In this document: positions 35,633 through 46,985 of the stretch, one piece after another
Numbering within the stretch: the stretch's first letter is position 1
How the letters are laid out: each line of letters opens with the position of its first letter
DNA from: Rhabditophanes sp. KR3021
Taxonomy: Eukaryota > Nematoda > Chromadorea > Rhabditida > Alloionematidae
Direction: 5' to 3'
Assembly (NCBI GenBank): GCA_963281155.1
Contig: CAUJLY010000006.1
Span: 992,001 to 1,056,000 of the forward strand
Length of the DNA: 64,000 bases
Notes under the pieces: generated by a model
The model's input: only the letters and a program-made list of their open reading frames with translations
Told to the model about the DNA's origin: nothing
Database searches by the model: none
Translations under genes and position numbers: made by a program

Positions 35633-36079
35633 CTAGATGTTATCAGTATTAATTTAATTTAATATCGTTGTATACATCCGTCTTATTTCTTATCAAATAA
35701 AATCTAGGATGTTATAAGCATGAATTATAGGTTCCTTTAGACTGATAAAACGTTAAATATGTGAAAAAACCCAGAATTAGAGTTTGGTAGTATAATAATT
35801 ATAATAATCAGGTGTTTATTCAAAAATGTGGATCCGTGTTATATTTTGATCATTGCAAAAGAATACTCTATATTCTTTCTTATAATTAAAAGTCATTTAT
35901 TTAGGATAAAAATAAATACGAAAGAAACAATTAAAGAGTTTTTGATAATGTACCAAATATATAGAAACAATTACATAAATATTTAAATTATAAACTATGT
36001 AAGTATACTAGAACCAAATAATTAATTATCACTTGCTTCAATTACAATGTTGTCCGAATCCTACTAAAAGTTTATTAAT
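35633..36079. other. Intergenic
   Basis: Nothing supported. Confidence 0.5.
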
Positions 36080-36387
36080 GGTTATCCATTGATCTTGAGG
36101 TAAAATTTTAGCACTCTTTTTGTATCAATTGGTGTTTTTGTATTTGTCCAACCAGGTCTATTAACGATGCCCCGTCCATTTAACAATATGTGACAACGTT
36201 TTGTAGTCGATGTTGGCTAGATCAATTGGCGTGGCATTTACAAAACTTTCAAGATTTAACACTAATTTAAAATATAAGAGTTGTAAAAACATATAGAGTT
36301 TTAAACTTACCCTTGATCATTTCTACAATATTCAATAACACAATGAACATTATCGTTTGTAATGGCTCTTAGTTTAAAGACATCCAT
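36080..36387 (-). pseudogene. Ankyrin-like small gene relic
   Basis: From the ATG at 36387: MDVFKLRAITNDNVHCVIEY, then a GTAAGT donor at 36310 and an acceptor near 36262. After it the best frame reads NLESFVNATPIDLANIDYKT, and in another frame GRGIVNRPGWTNTKTPID. TPIDLA resembles the TPLHLA core of an ankyrin repeat. The exon phases do not match and a frame change follows, so it is probably dead. Confidence 0.3.
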
Positions 36388-36559
36388 TTTCTTATAAAGA
36401 TGATAGCTAAACTAATTTACTATCGAATCACCTTGTTGTGCATATCTAATACATATTCATAAAATTTGAATAATAAGTATATCATGCAAACGTGTCTTTG
36501 TAAAGTGTTCTTGTGAAACCTTCATTTTTAGATTTATTGCTTTTTATTCAACACTAAAT

Positions 36560-37692
36560 ATGGATAAATCTTTTTACAAGGAAAGTATTCCACATTTCAA
36601 TTGAGGAATTATCAAAATGGATATAATGAACAACTTCTTTTTCATTTTGGTGAAAACAAATCACATAATGTAATTTGTAAAACATTAGAGCTTACCTATA
36701 AGAGAACTTTTTTGGCTTTAGATGAATCTAATCTAAATCTCAACTTAAAACTCATTCAGATGCTTTTAGACAAAAGTTAAAATGCCCAAGTAATCGAAAT
36801 TTGCCAAATTGGTGACCGGTTTTCAGCTAATGTATTAGAAGTTTTAAGAAATGTTTCTAGTAATAAGATATTAAAAATTAAAGGGTTTACTATCTCAGAT
36901 CTTATGAATTATGTGTCTAGTCAAGATAATGACTTTTTTATCCTTGGAAACCTCCCTTCTTTAGAACATATAGAAATTGAAATTGATTATGCTTTTTCAA
37001 CTTTGGTAGACATACAAGGCTTTCAAAAAAATGCCAGCAAAGTAATACAACTTTTGACTCAAAGTACAATTGCTTCATTTGAATTTGACATACATCCTCG
37101 ATTGCAACATTTGAAGATACTTAAATTAGATTGGGCTGTTTGTGAAATGCTTGAAAAATGATGCAGTAAGAAAATTGATACTGTCCTGAATTTAAAAGTT
37201 TTGCCCGGATTTTATAATTTTTATGCGACATGCCATTACAAATCAATCAACAAAATTATTGTGCATTCTGCAAAATGATCTAATTCACAAATTAAAGAAA
37301 TATCAACGTTTGCTGAACTTTGGAATTTGTCACATGTTACACATTTAACTTTTATATTTCAAAAAGAAAATGTTTTTACAACAAATGTTCTACAGTTTGT
37401 TAAAAATGTTTACTTGCTCGGGCAATTAAAAAACGTGCATTTTGCAACGAATTTATTATTCGACAAAGTTACAAGTGCAATGAAAAGAATTATCTTTGAA
37501 TCGCCACAAACAATTGAAGTATTACACACAAACCACATGCCTAAAGTTAAAACACAATCATTCCTCTCCAAATTAAGTTAATATTTTCCATCAATTACCG
37601 AACTTGATTGCAACAGCTATTTTACAAGCAGTGAATTAAATTTTATTATTCCTTTCAAATCATTACAAATCGTTTTTTTGATGTGCAAGTAA
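36560..37692 (+). pseudogene. LRR-like family gene with several nonsense codons
   Basis: One reading frame can be followed from about 36601 to 37692. It is interrupted only by stop codons: TAA 36778, TGA 37159, TGA 37276, TAA 37579, then TAA 37690. Segments such as LEVLRNVSSNKILKIKGF, SLEHIEIEIDY, LRVLHTN-like IEVLHTNHMPK and FIIPFKSLQIVF line up with the intact gene at 41755-43312. The likely start (MDKSFYKESIPHF at 36560) is in another frame, so there is also one frameshift near 36600. Not functional unless stops are bypassed. Confidence 0.6.
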
Positions 37693-38308
37693 TGCGCACC
37701 ATTGTCGGTGTGAAGGTTTTAAATTACATTTTAATGGTCTTTAAAGTTCATATAAAACGACTTTGTTTACCTCAATATTTGGAGATATCGCCATCTTGAA
37801 CAATTTCTTTAAAATAGATTAGTTCTTGCTGTAAACATTGAATAAATTGTCCATGAAGAATAAAACACTGACGAAGAAATAAAAATGTTTTGATTATGTA
37901 GTAAAATCTTGCCGCATTAAGGAATGCTAAATGATTTCCAGATATTTGATTCAACTTCAAAAAATTAGGGGGAAATTTAATAGTTTACTAACTCAACAAT
38001 TTTGTAGTAGAAATGTTTTAATTATTTTTAAATTTGAACGTTCTTCTTTATATTATCCATTATCTAAATTATGAAGATCCAAAATTTTAACTTAGTGTCA
38101 AAGCTGTCACAATATTGTATTTAATTTATGACTTTTCGGTCGGTCAAATTTAAATAACCCGAAATTGTGAATATATTATGATTTGCTCTTTGATAAATGA
38201 AGTGAAACTGATAACAGCAATACTAACTTAATTAAAATTGATTACCAATAATTAAGTAGACTGAACTATGATGTGATATGATGTTATAATGATAAGATAA
38301 AAAATACT
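37693..38308. other. Intergenic
   Basis: Nothing supported; the minus-strand frame at 37772-37960 has no recognised content. Confidence 0.45.
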
Positions 38309-38315
38309 TATATAG
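38309..38315 (+). promoter_or_regulatory. TATA-like element of the second IgGFc-like gene
   Basis: TATATAG-type box, 41 bases before the ATG at 38357. Confidence 0.4.
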
Positions 38316-38356
38316 ATGTACCTACTCCTTAATAATTTATTTTGTTGCAACTTGAT

Positions 38357-39873
38357 ATGTTTATAAAGTATATTTGCGTGTTTTTTATTGCTGTACTTCT
38401 CATTGTAAAAGCAAATGCCGCTGATTCCGATGGCAAGGAATTTGTATTAACTTTTGTTCAAGATGTCAGTTTATCTTTATCTCAAGTTGCAAAAACGACT
38501 GTAATAGTTATTCCTTCCTACAATCATTCGACTTGCTCATTTCACTACACACAAAATACTGATGGCAAAGTTGTTACACTAACTCGTGAGGCTAGATATG
38601 GGAGTACCAACGAGGTAAATAATTATTTATAATTTTAAAACTTATTTATTAGTTCAATCTGGATATCAATGAAGTTGTTGTTATGTTTGATTATGGTCAA
38701 AGCGAATTTGAAAATTATGCTACAAAAGATTTCAGAATATTTGTAAATTGTACCGAACAAGTTAAACTTATCGGTAAAATAGCCGATTCTGTATCTGGAT
38801 GGGGAGATCTATTCTTAGTACCTTCTTTAAAAAATGCAGCTACGCATTACACAACTTTCGCAATGCCAATGACAGACACTGATTTTAAAGGCACACTAGC
38901 CATTTTACCAGTCAACAAAGAAGGTTCTATCAATGTAACTATTACTGGGTATGTCAATAACGAATTTTTTTCAAATGAAACCATCCAATATAACACTACT
39001 CTTGGTCAAAACCAACATTACATAGGCATTTATTTTGATAAAATTAGCGGCCAGATTTCGTCACAAAATATTAATGCATCAATTGCTATTTCAGCAACTT
39101 CACCTGTTATGTTGTCTTTTGAGTCACCCCAAAGTACAACAAGTGATATAGATTCCAATGGCTCGTGTGGTTCAATTTGTTATACCGATTTTGTTCAATT
39201 TATGCCAATTGCTTCTCAACCAATTCAATGTAATTCGATTTTGACTGGCCCTGATCAAAGGATGGTTACAGATGATTTTACAACGAGACTTCATGTTTCT
39301 CCTCCAAATGTTGGTGCTAATTGTAATGCAATCACAAACATATCTGTATATAATGGTAATTTTGGACATAAAGATCAAGCTGTTGACTCAATGGGATTTA
39401 CCCAAATTTCATTAATGAACAATGAATTTGCTGGTATTTCAACATACGGAGGCCAAGTGTCTACAAACCGTTTTGGATCCATTTTTGTTAGTGATGGCGT
39501 TGCTGGTGATAGTCCTATAATGTATGGTCATTTCATGCATTATTTACCGAGCACGAGGGAGTGGGTTCAAGGAAAGACACAATTTTATACACTAGCGAAA
39601 CGTTGTGCTCTTGAAATTTACGCCGATAATAGCAATGCCAATGCTGTAAATGAAATAAATATTGATGGCCATGTTTTAGGAAGTTTGATATATCAACGCA
39701 ACGATATTCCTTTTTTTAAAACTAGATATTCTCAATTTATCGTATCAGTAAAAGGATACGGATTACATAAAATTGAGTTTAATGGCAAATACGTGGCTTA
39801 TGTTATTTGCGATGGTGTGAATTCATACGTTAATGCTAATGGCTATTTAACTGGTTTCAACCAAAGAAAATGA
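38357..39873 (+). CDS. Secreted IgGFc-binding-domain-like protein, copy 2
   Basis: Exons 38357-38614 and 38653-39873 join after the TNE triplet and give 492 residues. Signal peptide to ANAA; then DSDGKEFVLTFVQD, TTVIVIPSYNHS and CTEQVKLIG. The central block has CGSICYTDF and the highly conserved GPDQRMVTDDFTTRLHVSPP. The C-terminal block has YGHFMHYLPS.REWVQGKTQF and ends TGFNQRK. First exon length (86 codons) and intron place are identical to copy 3 at 59047. Several NxT/S glycosylation sites. The in-frame TTG at 38342 is not needed. Probably an extracellular adhesive or mucin-associated protein; actual partner unknown. Confidence 0.75.
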
Positions 39874-40214
39874 AATTAATCTAATTTAAAGTAAATATTA
39901 AACAATCATCTTCAATTTGATGTTTCAGTAAATTTTTTGTTGATACAAATATTGCAGATTGTATATAAAATTTAAAAAAGTTTATTTATTATGACGGTAG
40001 AATTTCCTTTAATTAAATCACCCAAAGACAAAACATCTAATATGAGTGTCACCAATCGGAATATCTATTGGTGTAAAAAAATAGATAAAACGCACACTTA
40101 TTTTATTATAACTTTATTAATACAAAAACCACTTCAATTATCAAACACCGTTTGTCCAAAAACATGACAAACTACCACATATCCCACTTATCTTGGGCAA
40201 TTCATTACTCATGA
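39874..40214. other. Intergenic
   Basis: Nothing supported. Confidence 0.45.
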
Positions 40215-40511
40215 CAATATCAAGGCTACTCAAGAAACAGTTCTGCTTCAACTACTTTTACATCAATTCCTTCATCAGCTGAAAATAAAGAAAGCATAAG
40301 AAAATTCGATATCAACGCTTTTGCAATTGATCAGTCTTTCACTTACAACAAGCAAATTTCAATGGTTTTACCTAAAGTCAATTATGAAAAGTTCAATGAA
40401 TCAAATGGAACATCTTTATTTGGAGGTATTATTGGTAAACAATCCTCAAATTCATTTCCAGAAATCTTATTTGAAGCTCAAATCATTATTAATTTTAATT
40501 TATTGATTTAA
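40215..40511 (+). other. Serine/asparagine-rich open frame, possible orphan last exon
   Basis: 98 open codons ending at a TAA: YSRNSSASTTFTSIPSSAE, then FDINAFAIDQSFTYNKQ and KFNESNGTSLFGGIIGKQS. Codon use looks natural and the sequence resembles a disordered protein tail, but there is no ATG, and a TGA directly precedes the frame. Could be the last exon of a lost gene. Confidence 0.25.
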
Positions 40512-41640
40512 CATTTACTAATCTGTGCATAAATAATAAAATCTTTTTTAACTTTATCTAGTGATGATTTAAAAATTGTTATTAAAACAATTTTCGCATT
40601 AATTTTAAAATATTTATACGTCTTAAGTTTATTACTTGTTCCGGATCCCGAGGAGATACCGGACACAGCCACAGAGAGTAACAACAATACAAGAAATAAG
40701 AGTAAGATAAAATGTCTTTATGATACAATAAGATACATATATAATAAAGAGGCCCTTCTTAATATGCATATAAGAATACCTATATGCTAATAAGAGCTTA
40801 TCGTTAACATTACTTTTAAAAGAATAAGTATTACTTTAGCATTAAAATGTCAAACCCACTTGATATTATACTGATATCTAGTTTGAAAGATATGGAAAAC
40901 ATAACATAGTTGGTTAATCATCCCAAAAATAAGGTTAGTACCATTAAAAATCAAACGATTTCAAATAGCAAAATTTCGAATTAAACAATTTTATTAATTA
41001 TTATGAATTTAACAAATATATGGATTAAAACACATGATCAAATACAATTTATATTTGATAGCGACCCATTTGTACTGGTGTTGAAAAATTTCAAAACATC
41101 AACGGCACAATCACAGCATCAAATAATAGAATTCTGCTGTACTCAGCAAGCAAATCAGTTAGAGATTGAATAATCATATTTTATATCAAAATAGACAACC
41201 AAGTTATAGTTTAACCAAACCAAAACAATTCAAATAAATGAATTCAAAACTATAATTTCGGACACAGTTTTCAAAACGAAACCCGAGCTTATGGTGATCC
41301 ACTTGCACATCAAAGTTTTATGATGTAGTGATTATCACACCTCACTACAAACAAAAAAGGCAAGAGTCGGAGTCACATGGAAACAACTTAATTAAATACC
41401 AAGAATGCTCTACATCAGGAACGAAGGATGTTGCCCGGAAGCCACACCTCTTTAGGGAATCTACTTAAGGAACACACCAACACTAATAAGACACCACTTC
41501 ATTTCATACTTTCATCATAATTGTCATCTCTGATTACTTCTCTAGAATAATACTTACACTACACTTATATACTATTACTGCAAGCGACGCCCTGTCGTAC
41601 ATCCTGCTTACAATTCAAATAAACATCTTTCCAGGCGAAT
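40512..41640. other. Compositionally odd segment, possible retroelement remains
   Basis: Two parts, about 40640-40700 and 41080-41640, are clearly richer in G and C than their surroundings and have no supported reading frame. The second contains TGTTGCCCGGAAGCC and ends ...CATCCTGCTTACA, which has the TG...CA look of an LTR. No matching second LTR or target duplication was seen. Confidence 0.25.
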
Positions 41641-41754
41641 CTATTTAAAAAATGACGACACCTATTATGACGGACCTATTACATTTCGAAATATTTTGTC
41701 ATCAATAAATTATCTTTCTTTGTCGTATAATTAATTCATTCCTTTATTTTAGTG

Positions 41755-43312
41755 ATGGATCCAGGGGAGAAAAATTCAAAAGATGTTGCCCTGCAACAAC
41801 CTCACATTCTTGGGATGTGCGCAAAGCATATTTACACTAAAGAAGCCTACATGATGACTAATCGACTGAACTATAACATCATCAACAATCTTACCATTTG
41901 TGAAAAAGACATCAAAGGAAGAAAGCATTTTATAGATTTAAGTTATGGGCAAGTTGCACTTTCAGCTTATTCAATAACAATTTTTTTAATTTAGAAATTT
42001 AGAAGATGAGTATGAAATAAGTTTAAAAGCTGATTGGTTTAATCTTGTAGAACTTGATGTAGAAATTGACTTTTTTGGGAATAGTGCTAGTAAATCTTCT
42101 AAACGAATCAAACTCATTGGCTCTATATTGGATAATTACAGTTCAAAAGCAACTAATTTAATCTCAATTGAGTTTAAAATTGAAAATTGGCCTAAAAGTA
42201 AGCCATACAGTCGTTTATTTATGAATAAGATGTCCAAATTTGGTTCTGTTAAAGTCCAAAAAATCACAATTAAATTAGACGACTTTTATTTATTTAGTAA
42301 ATTTCTTCTTAATGGAAAAGATTGGGAGATGATGCTAAAGGAAAAGTTTTTAAATACTAAATCAATTGATTTGTCTTTTCAAGTCCCCACTTACAACGGA
42401 AATGATGATGCTTTTTATGATGCTTTTTGTGATTGGGTTGACAAACAAAAATCGTTGAACATAGAAGCTTTTACCATCCACGTTTCTAGTATGACTTACA
42501 ATTTTATCAAAACTTTTGCACGTTTATCAAATAAGATAAAGCTAACTTATGATCCAAAATACAATGAAGGTCAAGACATGTTATTTGACAAATTCAAGGT
42601 TGATTTATATAAGTTATGTACGTATAATCTTCTTCTTTTTCGTCATTTAAAAGGTTGCGAATCTAGGGAAATTTTCACAAAAATAGTACAACTTCATTTG
42701 ACCGAGATTGTTTTTACTGAAGACGAAGATGAGCTTGAGCGTGGTATTGTCAATTGTAAACTTCTTAAGAATGTAAAAATATTTCAAGTTTCCATTGAAT
42801 ATTCAGGAGAATATTCGGATAAAGTGAACAGAATAATAAAAAAATATTTGTATGCAATGCCCGACAAACTTCAAGTGTTGCAAATATGTGGATCAAAATT
42901 TAGTTTTGAAGGTTTAGGGAAACAATTTTCAAATGCTTACCCGAACTTGAAGCGATTTTCATATTATGTAGGAGATGGTGAAGAATGCATGTTTGATGCT
43001 GATTTTTTTGTTGGGTTTAAAGAGCTTCAAGTTATTGAAACAGAATGTCACAAAAATGCAAAGATTATTTTGCCAGATTCCTTAAAAGTGTTGAATCTTT
43101 CATGTTCAACTGAAGAAGTTGATTCATCCGAAGGACACATCAATCATGATAAATACAAAGGAGAGGAAATTAAGGAAAGTGAAAAGAGAGAATGCTGTAA
43201 CTATTTGAACTGTCAAACGATCCTCAAAAATGTTCTTCAACGTGATAAAGGATGTACATACTTCAAACAACTCATTGATTTGGTCAGATACAGAAAGTCT
43301 CAAGAATACTAA
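41755..43312 (+). CDS. LRR-like / F-box-associated-type protein, only intact local copy
   Basis: Exons 41755-41941 and 42003-43312 (498 residues) keep the frame if the 61-base intron GTTATG...AATTTAG is removed. The donor is weak, so the exact join is tentative. The ATG lies 2 bases after a TTATTTTAG acceptor-like site, probably for trans-splicing. The N-terminal part (LQQPHILGMCAKHIY) recurs at 21642. The rest is a run of leucine-rich helices and strands (LKNVKIFQVSIEY, KLQVLQICGSKF, NLKRFSYYVG, DSLKVLNLSC), like an irregular LRR solenoid. A canonical F-box is not obvious in it. Six or more decayed copies lie in the window. Role unknown; LRR proteins of nematodes often act as substrate adaptors for ubiquitin ligases. 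Confidence 0.55.
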
Positions 43313-43910
43313 TTCAAAATGCATTCTTTGTTCTAATAATTGACTCCAAAAATTTATAAACTTGTACTCAATTGTATCTTTATTATTAAATAAATTTTTG
43401 TGATTATAATTTGATAACATGTTTAATTATATGAAGTTTAGAAAAACGTATTAAATTTATACTCCCAAATATGCTCCACACAAATGGCTTAGGTTTTATA
43501 TTTATATCGGTTTGCGTGATCTGTCTACAACTTGTCAATTTTTTTGAATCCGCTACTTTTAATTTGATAGAAGTGCTTCTATTAATTTGGAATTTATTTT
43601 GGTGAAGACATATCGTGTTAGTACTATATAACACATAAAATATGATGTGTCTATTTTGTTATTATTTATTGTTGTGCTGTCACAAATGGAAGTTTAAAAC
43701 AACACATAAAGTTGCATTTTTAAACCAGCACAATACATTAAAAAAGAATGTATACTACAAAGTCAGGAGATTGTAAAATAACATGTTTGTAGATAACAAA
43801 TTATTCTGTTATTTTTTTAAACATTCTGCTCATTTTGTATAATCTATAAACTGAAGTGCTTGAAAAAACCATTTTTGAAGAATATGCTTGCGCGAACATT
43901 GAATTTGTGT
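43313..43910. other. Intergenic
   Basis: Nothing supported apart from the U6-like sequence that follows. Confidence 0.45.
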
Positions 43911-44024
43911 AACCGCAGTCAAACGGGGTTTATGATTTTGTGTGAGCACATACAAAAGAGATTAGCATGACCCAGCGCATTGACGACAACCAAAATTGTG
44001 AAGAATTCCAAAAAAAATTTTATT
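43911..44024 (+). pseudogene. U6 snRNA-like pseudogene
   Basis: AAAGAGATTAGCATGACCC (43954-43972), then AGCGCATTGACGACA and TTGTGAAGAATTCC followed by a T-rich end, runs parallel to the U6 snRNA core (AGATTAGCATGGCCC, GCGCAAGGATGACA, TTCGTGAAGCGTTCC). The catalytic ACAGAGA box is altered to ACAAAAG and the 5' stem is not preserved, so a working U6 is unlikely. Probably an inserted, decaying copy. Confidence 0.65.
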
Positions 44025-44174
44025 TTTAATGTAATATGATTATTTTAATTTAAACTAATTTAAACAGATTAAATGTATTGTTGTGGACAAGTTAAGCTAA
44101 ATCAAAGGCTTATTTTGTTTTGTTCAGTTATTTTAATAACTATTTAATAAAAATCTTGGCCAGTTAGAATAAAA
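44025..44174. other. Spacer with TATA-like TATTTAATA at 44141
   Basis: TATTTAATA ends 25 bases before the next ATG. Confidence 0.3.
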
Positions 44175-44603
44175 ATGAAAGTTGGTATATTATTTATATT
44201 GTTTGCTTCAGTAAATAATGCTTTGATCTTGGATTCTATCCCTAAAGGCACTATAATTTACCCTTTATACAATACAGTCGGTGTTATTATTAGTGCCGGA
44301 CAAGGCGTTATTCCTATTGTTATAAACATATCCTATGGGACTATATATCCAGTGTATAAGAATGGAGCGTTTATTCCTGTTACAATTGAAGTTTTGACTG
44401 AATTAGCTAACTCAAAAAATGTAACAAGTGGAGTCAAAAATTTAGGTATTGGCATACAGACTAAGATATTGCAACCAGTGACAAAGATTCCTGTTGAATT
44501 GGTTAAAGCTATTATAATCTCAGCTTCCTCTCTACCTGCTGCGTTGTTTTTTAATTTGATAAATATATTGGGAAACGTATCAGTTATTGGTGCATCTCTT
44601 TAA
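44175..44603 (+). CDS. Unknown cysteine-free secreted protein
   Basis: Single exon, 142 residues. Residues 1-16 are a signal peptide (VGILFILFASVNNA). The mature part has no cysteine, is rich in isoleucine, valine and glycine, and contains an imperfect internal repeat: GTIIYPLYN...GVIPIVI and GTIYPVYKNGAFIPVTI. Three NxS/T sites. A final hydrophobic stretch (AIIISASSLPAALFFNLINI) could associate with a membrane. No family recognised. The codon pattern, signal peptide and position support a real gene. Confidence 0.55.
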   Translation: MKVGILFILFASVNNALILDSIPKGTIIYPLYNTVGVIISAGQGVIPIVINISYGTIYPVYKNGAFIPVTIEVLTELANSKNVTSGVKNLGIGIQTKILQPVTKIPVELVKAIIISASSLPAALFFNLINILGNVSVIGASL

Positions 44604-45533
44604 AATTATATTTATACCCATATTAGTTTTAAAATATATATGTATTTGTTGAAAACGATCAATTTGTTTTTTAAACCATTTCATGATATGTGTACTTACG
44701 CATATTTAGGGATTAAGCAATAGCTTATATAATGGTCACAGTCAAATGAAAAGTAACGAAGAGATGCTTCAAAACATTCTTGGTATAAAAAGATTGTCTT
44801 ATTGGATTCGTAGATATGTCTTAACGAACATCTGAAAGATGTTTTGAGTTGAAGTTGGGTCTTGGCATATCTGACGAAGCAATAGTCTACAAATATGTTT
44901 AAAATTTATTTTAGAATTGCCTGATACCTCAGGTAGATTAGTGGAATTATATTCATCTACGTCTCCTTTTTCCCGACTTAAATAAAGAAATAAAGTTACT
45001 TATACAAATATCTATCAAGAATAACACTTGGAAATTGTAAAATTTGAACATGTATATAAACAAAATAAGTAGATCGAAAGCTAATTTTTGAATATTAGAA
45101 AGCCAATGTACTGGATGAACCAAAATAACTTATATTTTATCATAAGGACGATGATGTGCTATTATACATATGTACTGAATTATCATTGGAATTCACTTTT
45201 GTACCCTTAGTTATTTACAAATCAGGCAATTTAAAAATCTTAATTGCTTGAAAATATAAGCTTAAATAGATTCTTTAAACGTGATTCTAATGAATATAAA
45301 ATTGAATAAATGATATGTTCATAAAAATGTTTATGATCGTTCTTACATTTTTTACTTTTTTGAATCTTTTGATTTTATATGCTATCAACTCTTGCAGTAT
45401 CGGGCTCAAATATCATATTAATAGTGTAGTTCTAAATCAATGGCAAAATTTATATAAATTGCGTATGTTCCTGTATGTAAAATGTTTCCGCATTTATTGG
45501 GCGTGATCGTTTTTAATTTACTTCGATCTTAAA
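44604..45533. other. Intergenic
   Basis: The hydrophobic frame at 45315-45506 has no recognised content and is not called. Confidence 0.45.
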
Positions 45534-45660
45534 ATGAGCAACACAAATATTCTTCCTACTGAAATGCTTATCAAAGTACTCCGTCCTGCTCATTATAATG
45601 ATATAGAAGCTATAGATCTTACGTGAAGGCATCTTCATAATATTACAACAAAGAATGAGT
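45534..45660 (+). pseudogene. F-box domain relic
   Basis: ATG frame reading NILPTEMLIKVLRPAHYNDI, then EAIDLT, a TGA at 45624, and RHLHNIT. The LPTE(I/M)L.K...FLHYNDI...LT.RHWHNI pattern is an F-box. The in-frame stop within the domain and lack of a clear continuation show it is dead. An intron-like GTAAGT...TATAG follows around 45796-45833. Confidence 0.55.
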
Positions 45661-46586
45661 CTAGAATGTAACATAACATGAACTCGAGATTGAATATTGA
45701 TTTGATTTCTTTTAATGAGGCAGTCAATAAATTCGGATATGTCAGTTTGACAACATAAAAGAAAACACTACATGAGCAAATAACATTTAAATATGTAAGT
45801 TGATTTTTTATTCCATTAATTGATTGTTTATAGCCTACATCAGGAGTCGATTTTCCTGCTAATATCAAAACAATTGGGTTAACTGAAGATGCTAATGTAT
45901 CACTTTTTTTCATCACATTCTCAATTATTACTTGATTTGAAATATTTACTCCAATCATCCTACACATTTAAATAAATTTCCTTTTAGTACTTCTAAAGAT
46001 GTCAGGTAATTAGAACCCTGGACACCTAGTCTTTTATTAATGAAAAACACACTTATGTATACTAAATACGATACAAAATATACACATAAATATAATAAAC
46101 ATGAAAATTATACAACAATTATGCAAATGTTGTAGGATTATTACAGTACTGTCATCACGAAATGAGTATTACAAACCATTAACCACATCTTAAGTTGCTG
46201 TGCAATAATTAAAACATTACGAATATTAGAAGCGCAAAATAAAGTTGTTTATCAAGAAGTCAAATGTTAAATTATCATACTACACTTTAGTTTTTGATCC
46301 ATACTGTGAAAAGCTTAAAAAATCTGTTCTTGTTCCTGTTTTGTCCTTGTTCTGTTTTCGGTCCTTATTTATTTTATGTATTTGTTCTGTATGCTGATTT
46401 TCAATATCTCATTACTTATTATACAATGTTTGATGCCATTCAAAAAATTTATTTATTTGCTTATACACACACTCCCTGTCATTTTAAATAGTACCGGTTC
46501 CTTTTTTACCATTGAAGAAAAATAAATACTTCCTTAATTAGATTCACTTTCTAATGGATAAACAGAAATAATTTCAAAAAAAGATT
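45661..46586. other. Intergenic
   Basis: Nothing supported. Confidence 0.45.
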
Positions 46587-46668
46587 TGATCAGAGTGGGA
46601 TTCGAACCCACGCCTCCGAAGAGACTGGTGCCTTAAACCAGCGCCTTAGACCGCTCGGCCATCTGACC
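46587..46668 (-). tRNA. tRNA-Leu(AAG)
   Basis: 82 bases, class II tRNA with a long variable arm. Acceptor GGTCAGA pairs with TCTGATC (one G-U). D arm GGCCGAGCGGTCTAAGGC, anticodon arm CTGGT-TTAAGGC-ACCAG with anticodon AAG (reads CUU), variable arm TCTCTTCGGAGGC, T arm GTGGGTTCGAATCCCAC. No intron. All arms fold well, so it should be functional. Confidence 0.92.
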
Positions 46669-46724
46669 TGTCAATATAGACTGAATGATTGAACAAAGAG
46701 TAATAAAATAGATCTTCTACTAAT

Positions 46725-46985
46725 TAATTCTCAAATTCCTTGTTTAGTCCGTCAAAACTTTTTTTCACTTTTGTTCCATTGCGCGATCCGGTCGACAGAA
46801 AGGATATATCTAGGATCTGCTTGATTATTTAAGTAGAACTAACAATGGGCTTTTGAATGCACGAACCACATTTTAAAAAGTATGATTTGGCGACGAGTAT
46901 AGAAGTCCAAAAATCAAGTGAAACGGAATTTGTCCAGACTTGCTTCAAGAATGTGGTTTAAACTAATTATTTCTATAAAACAAAT
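46725..46985. repeat. Interspersed repeat, copy C (diverged)
   Basis: TCCAGACTTGCTT..(A)GAATGTGG matches copy B at about 24560-24590. TTCTCAAATTCC at the start and the central GGATATATCTAGGATCTGCTTGATTA part keep the order seen in copies A and B. More diverged than A and B are from each other. Confidence 0.4.

Noticed and set aside
38342..38356. Upstream TTG start for IgGFc-like copy 2
   Set aside because: The ATG at 38357 starts a normal signal peptide and matches the first-exon length of copy 3.
45635..45967. 110-codon minus-strand frame
   Set aside because: Overlaps the F-box relic region and has no recognisable content.
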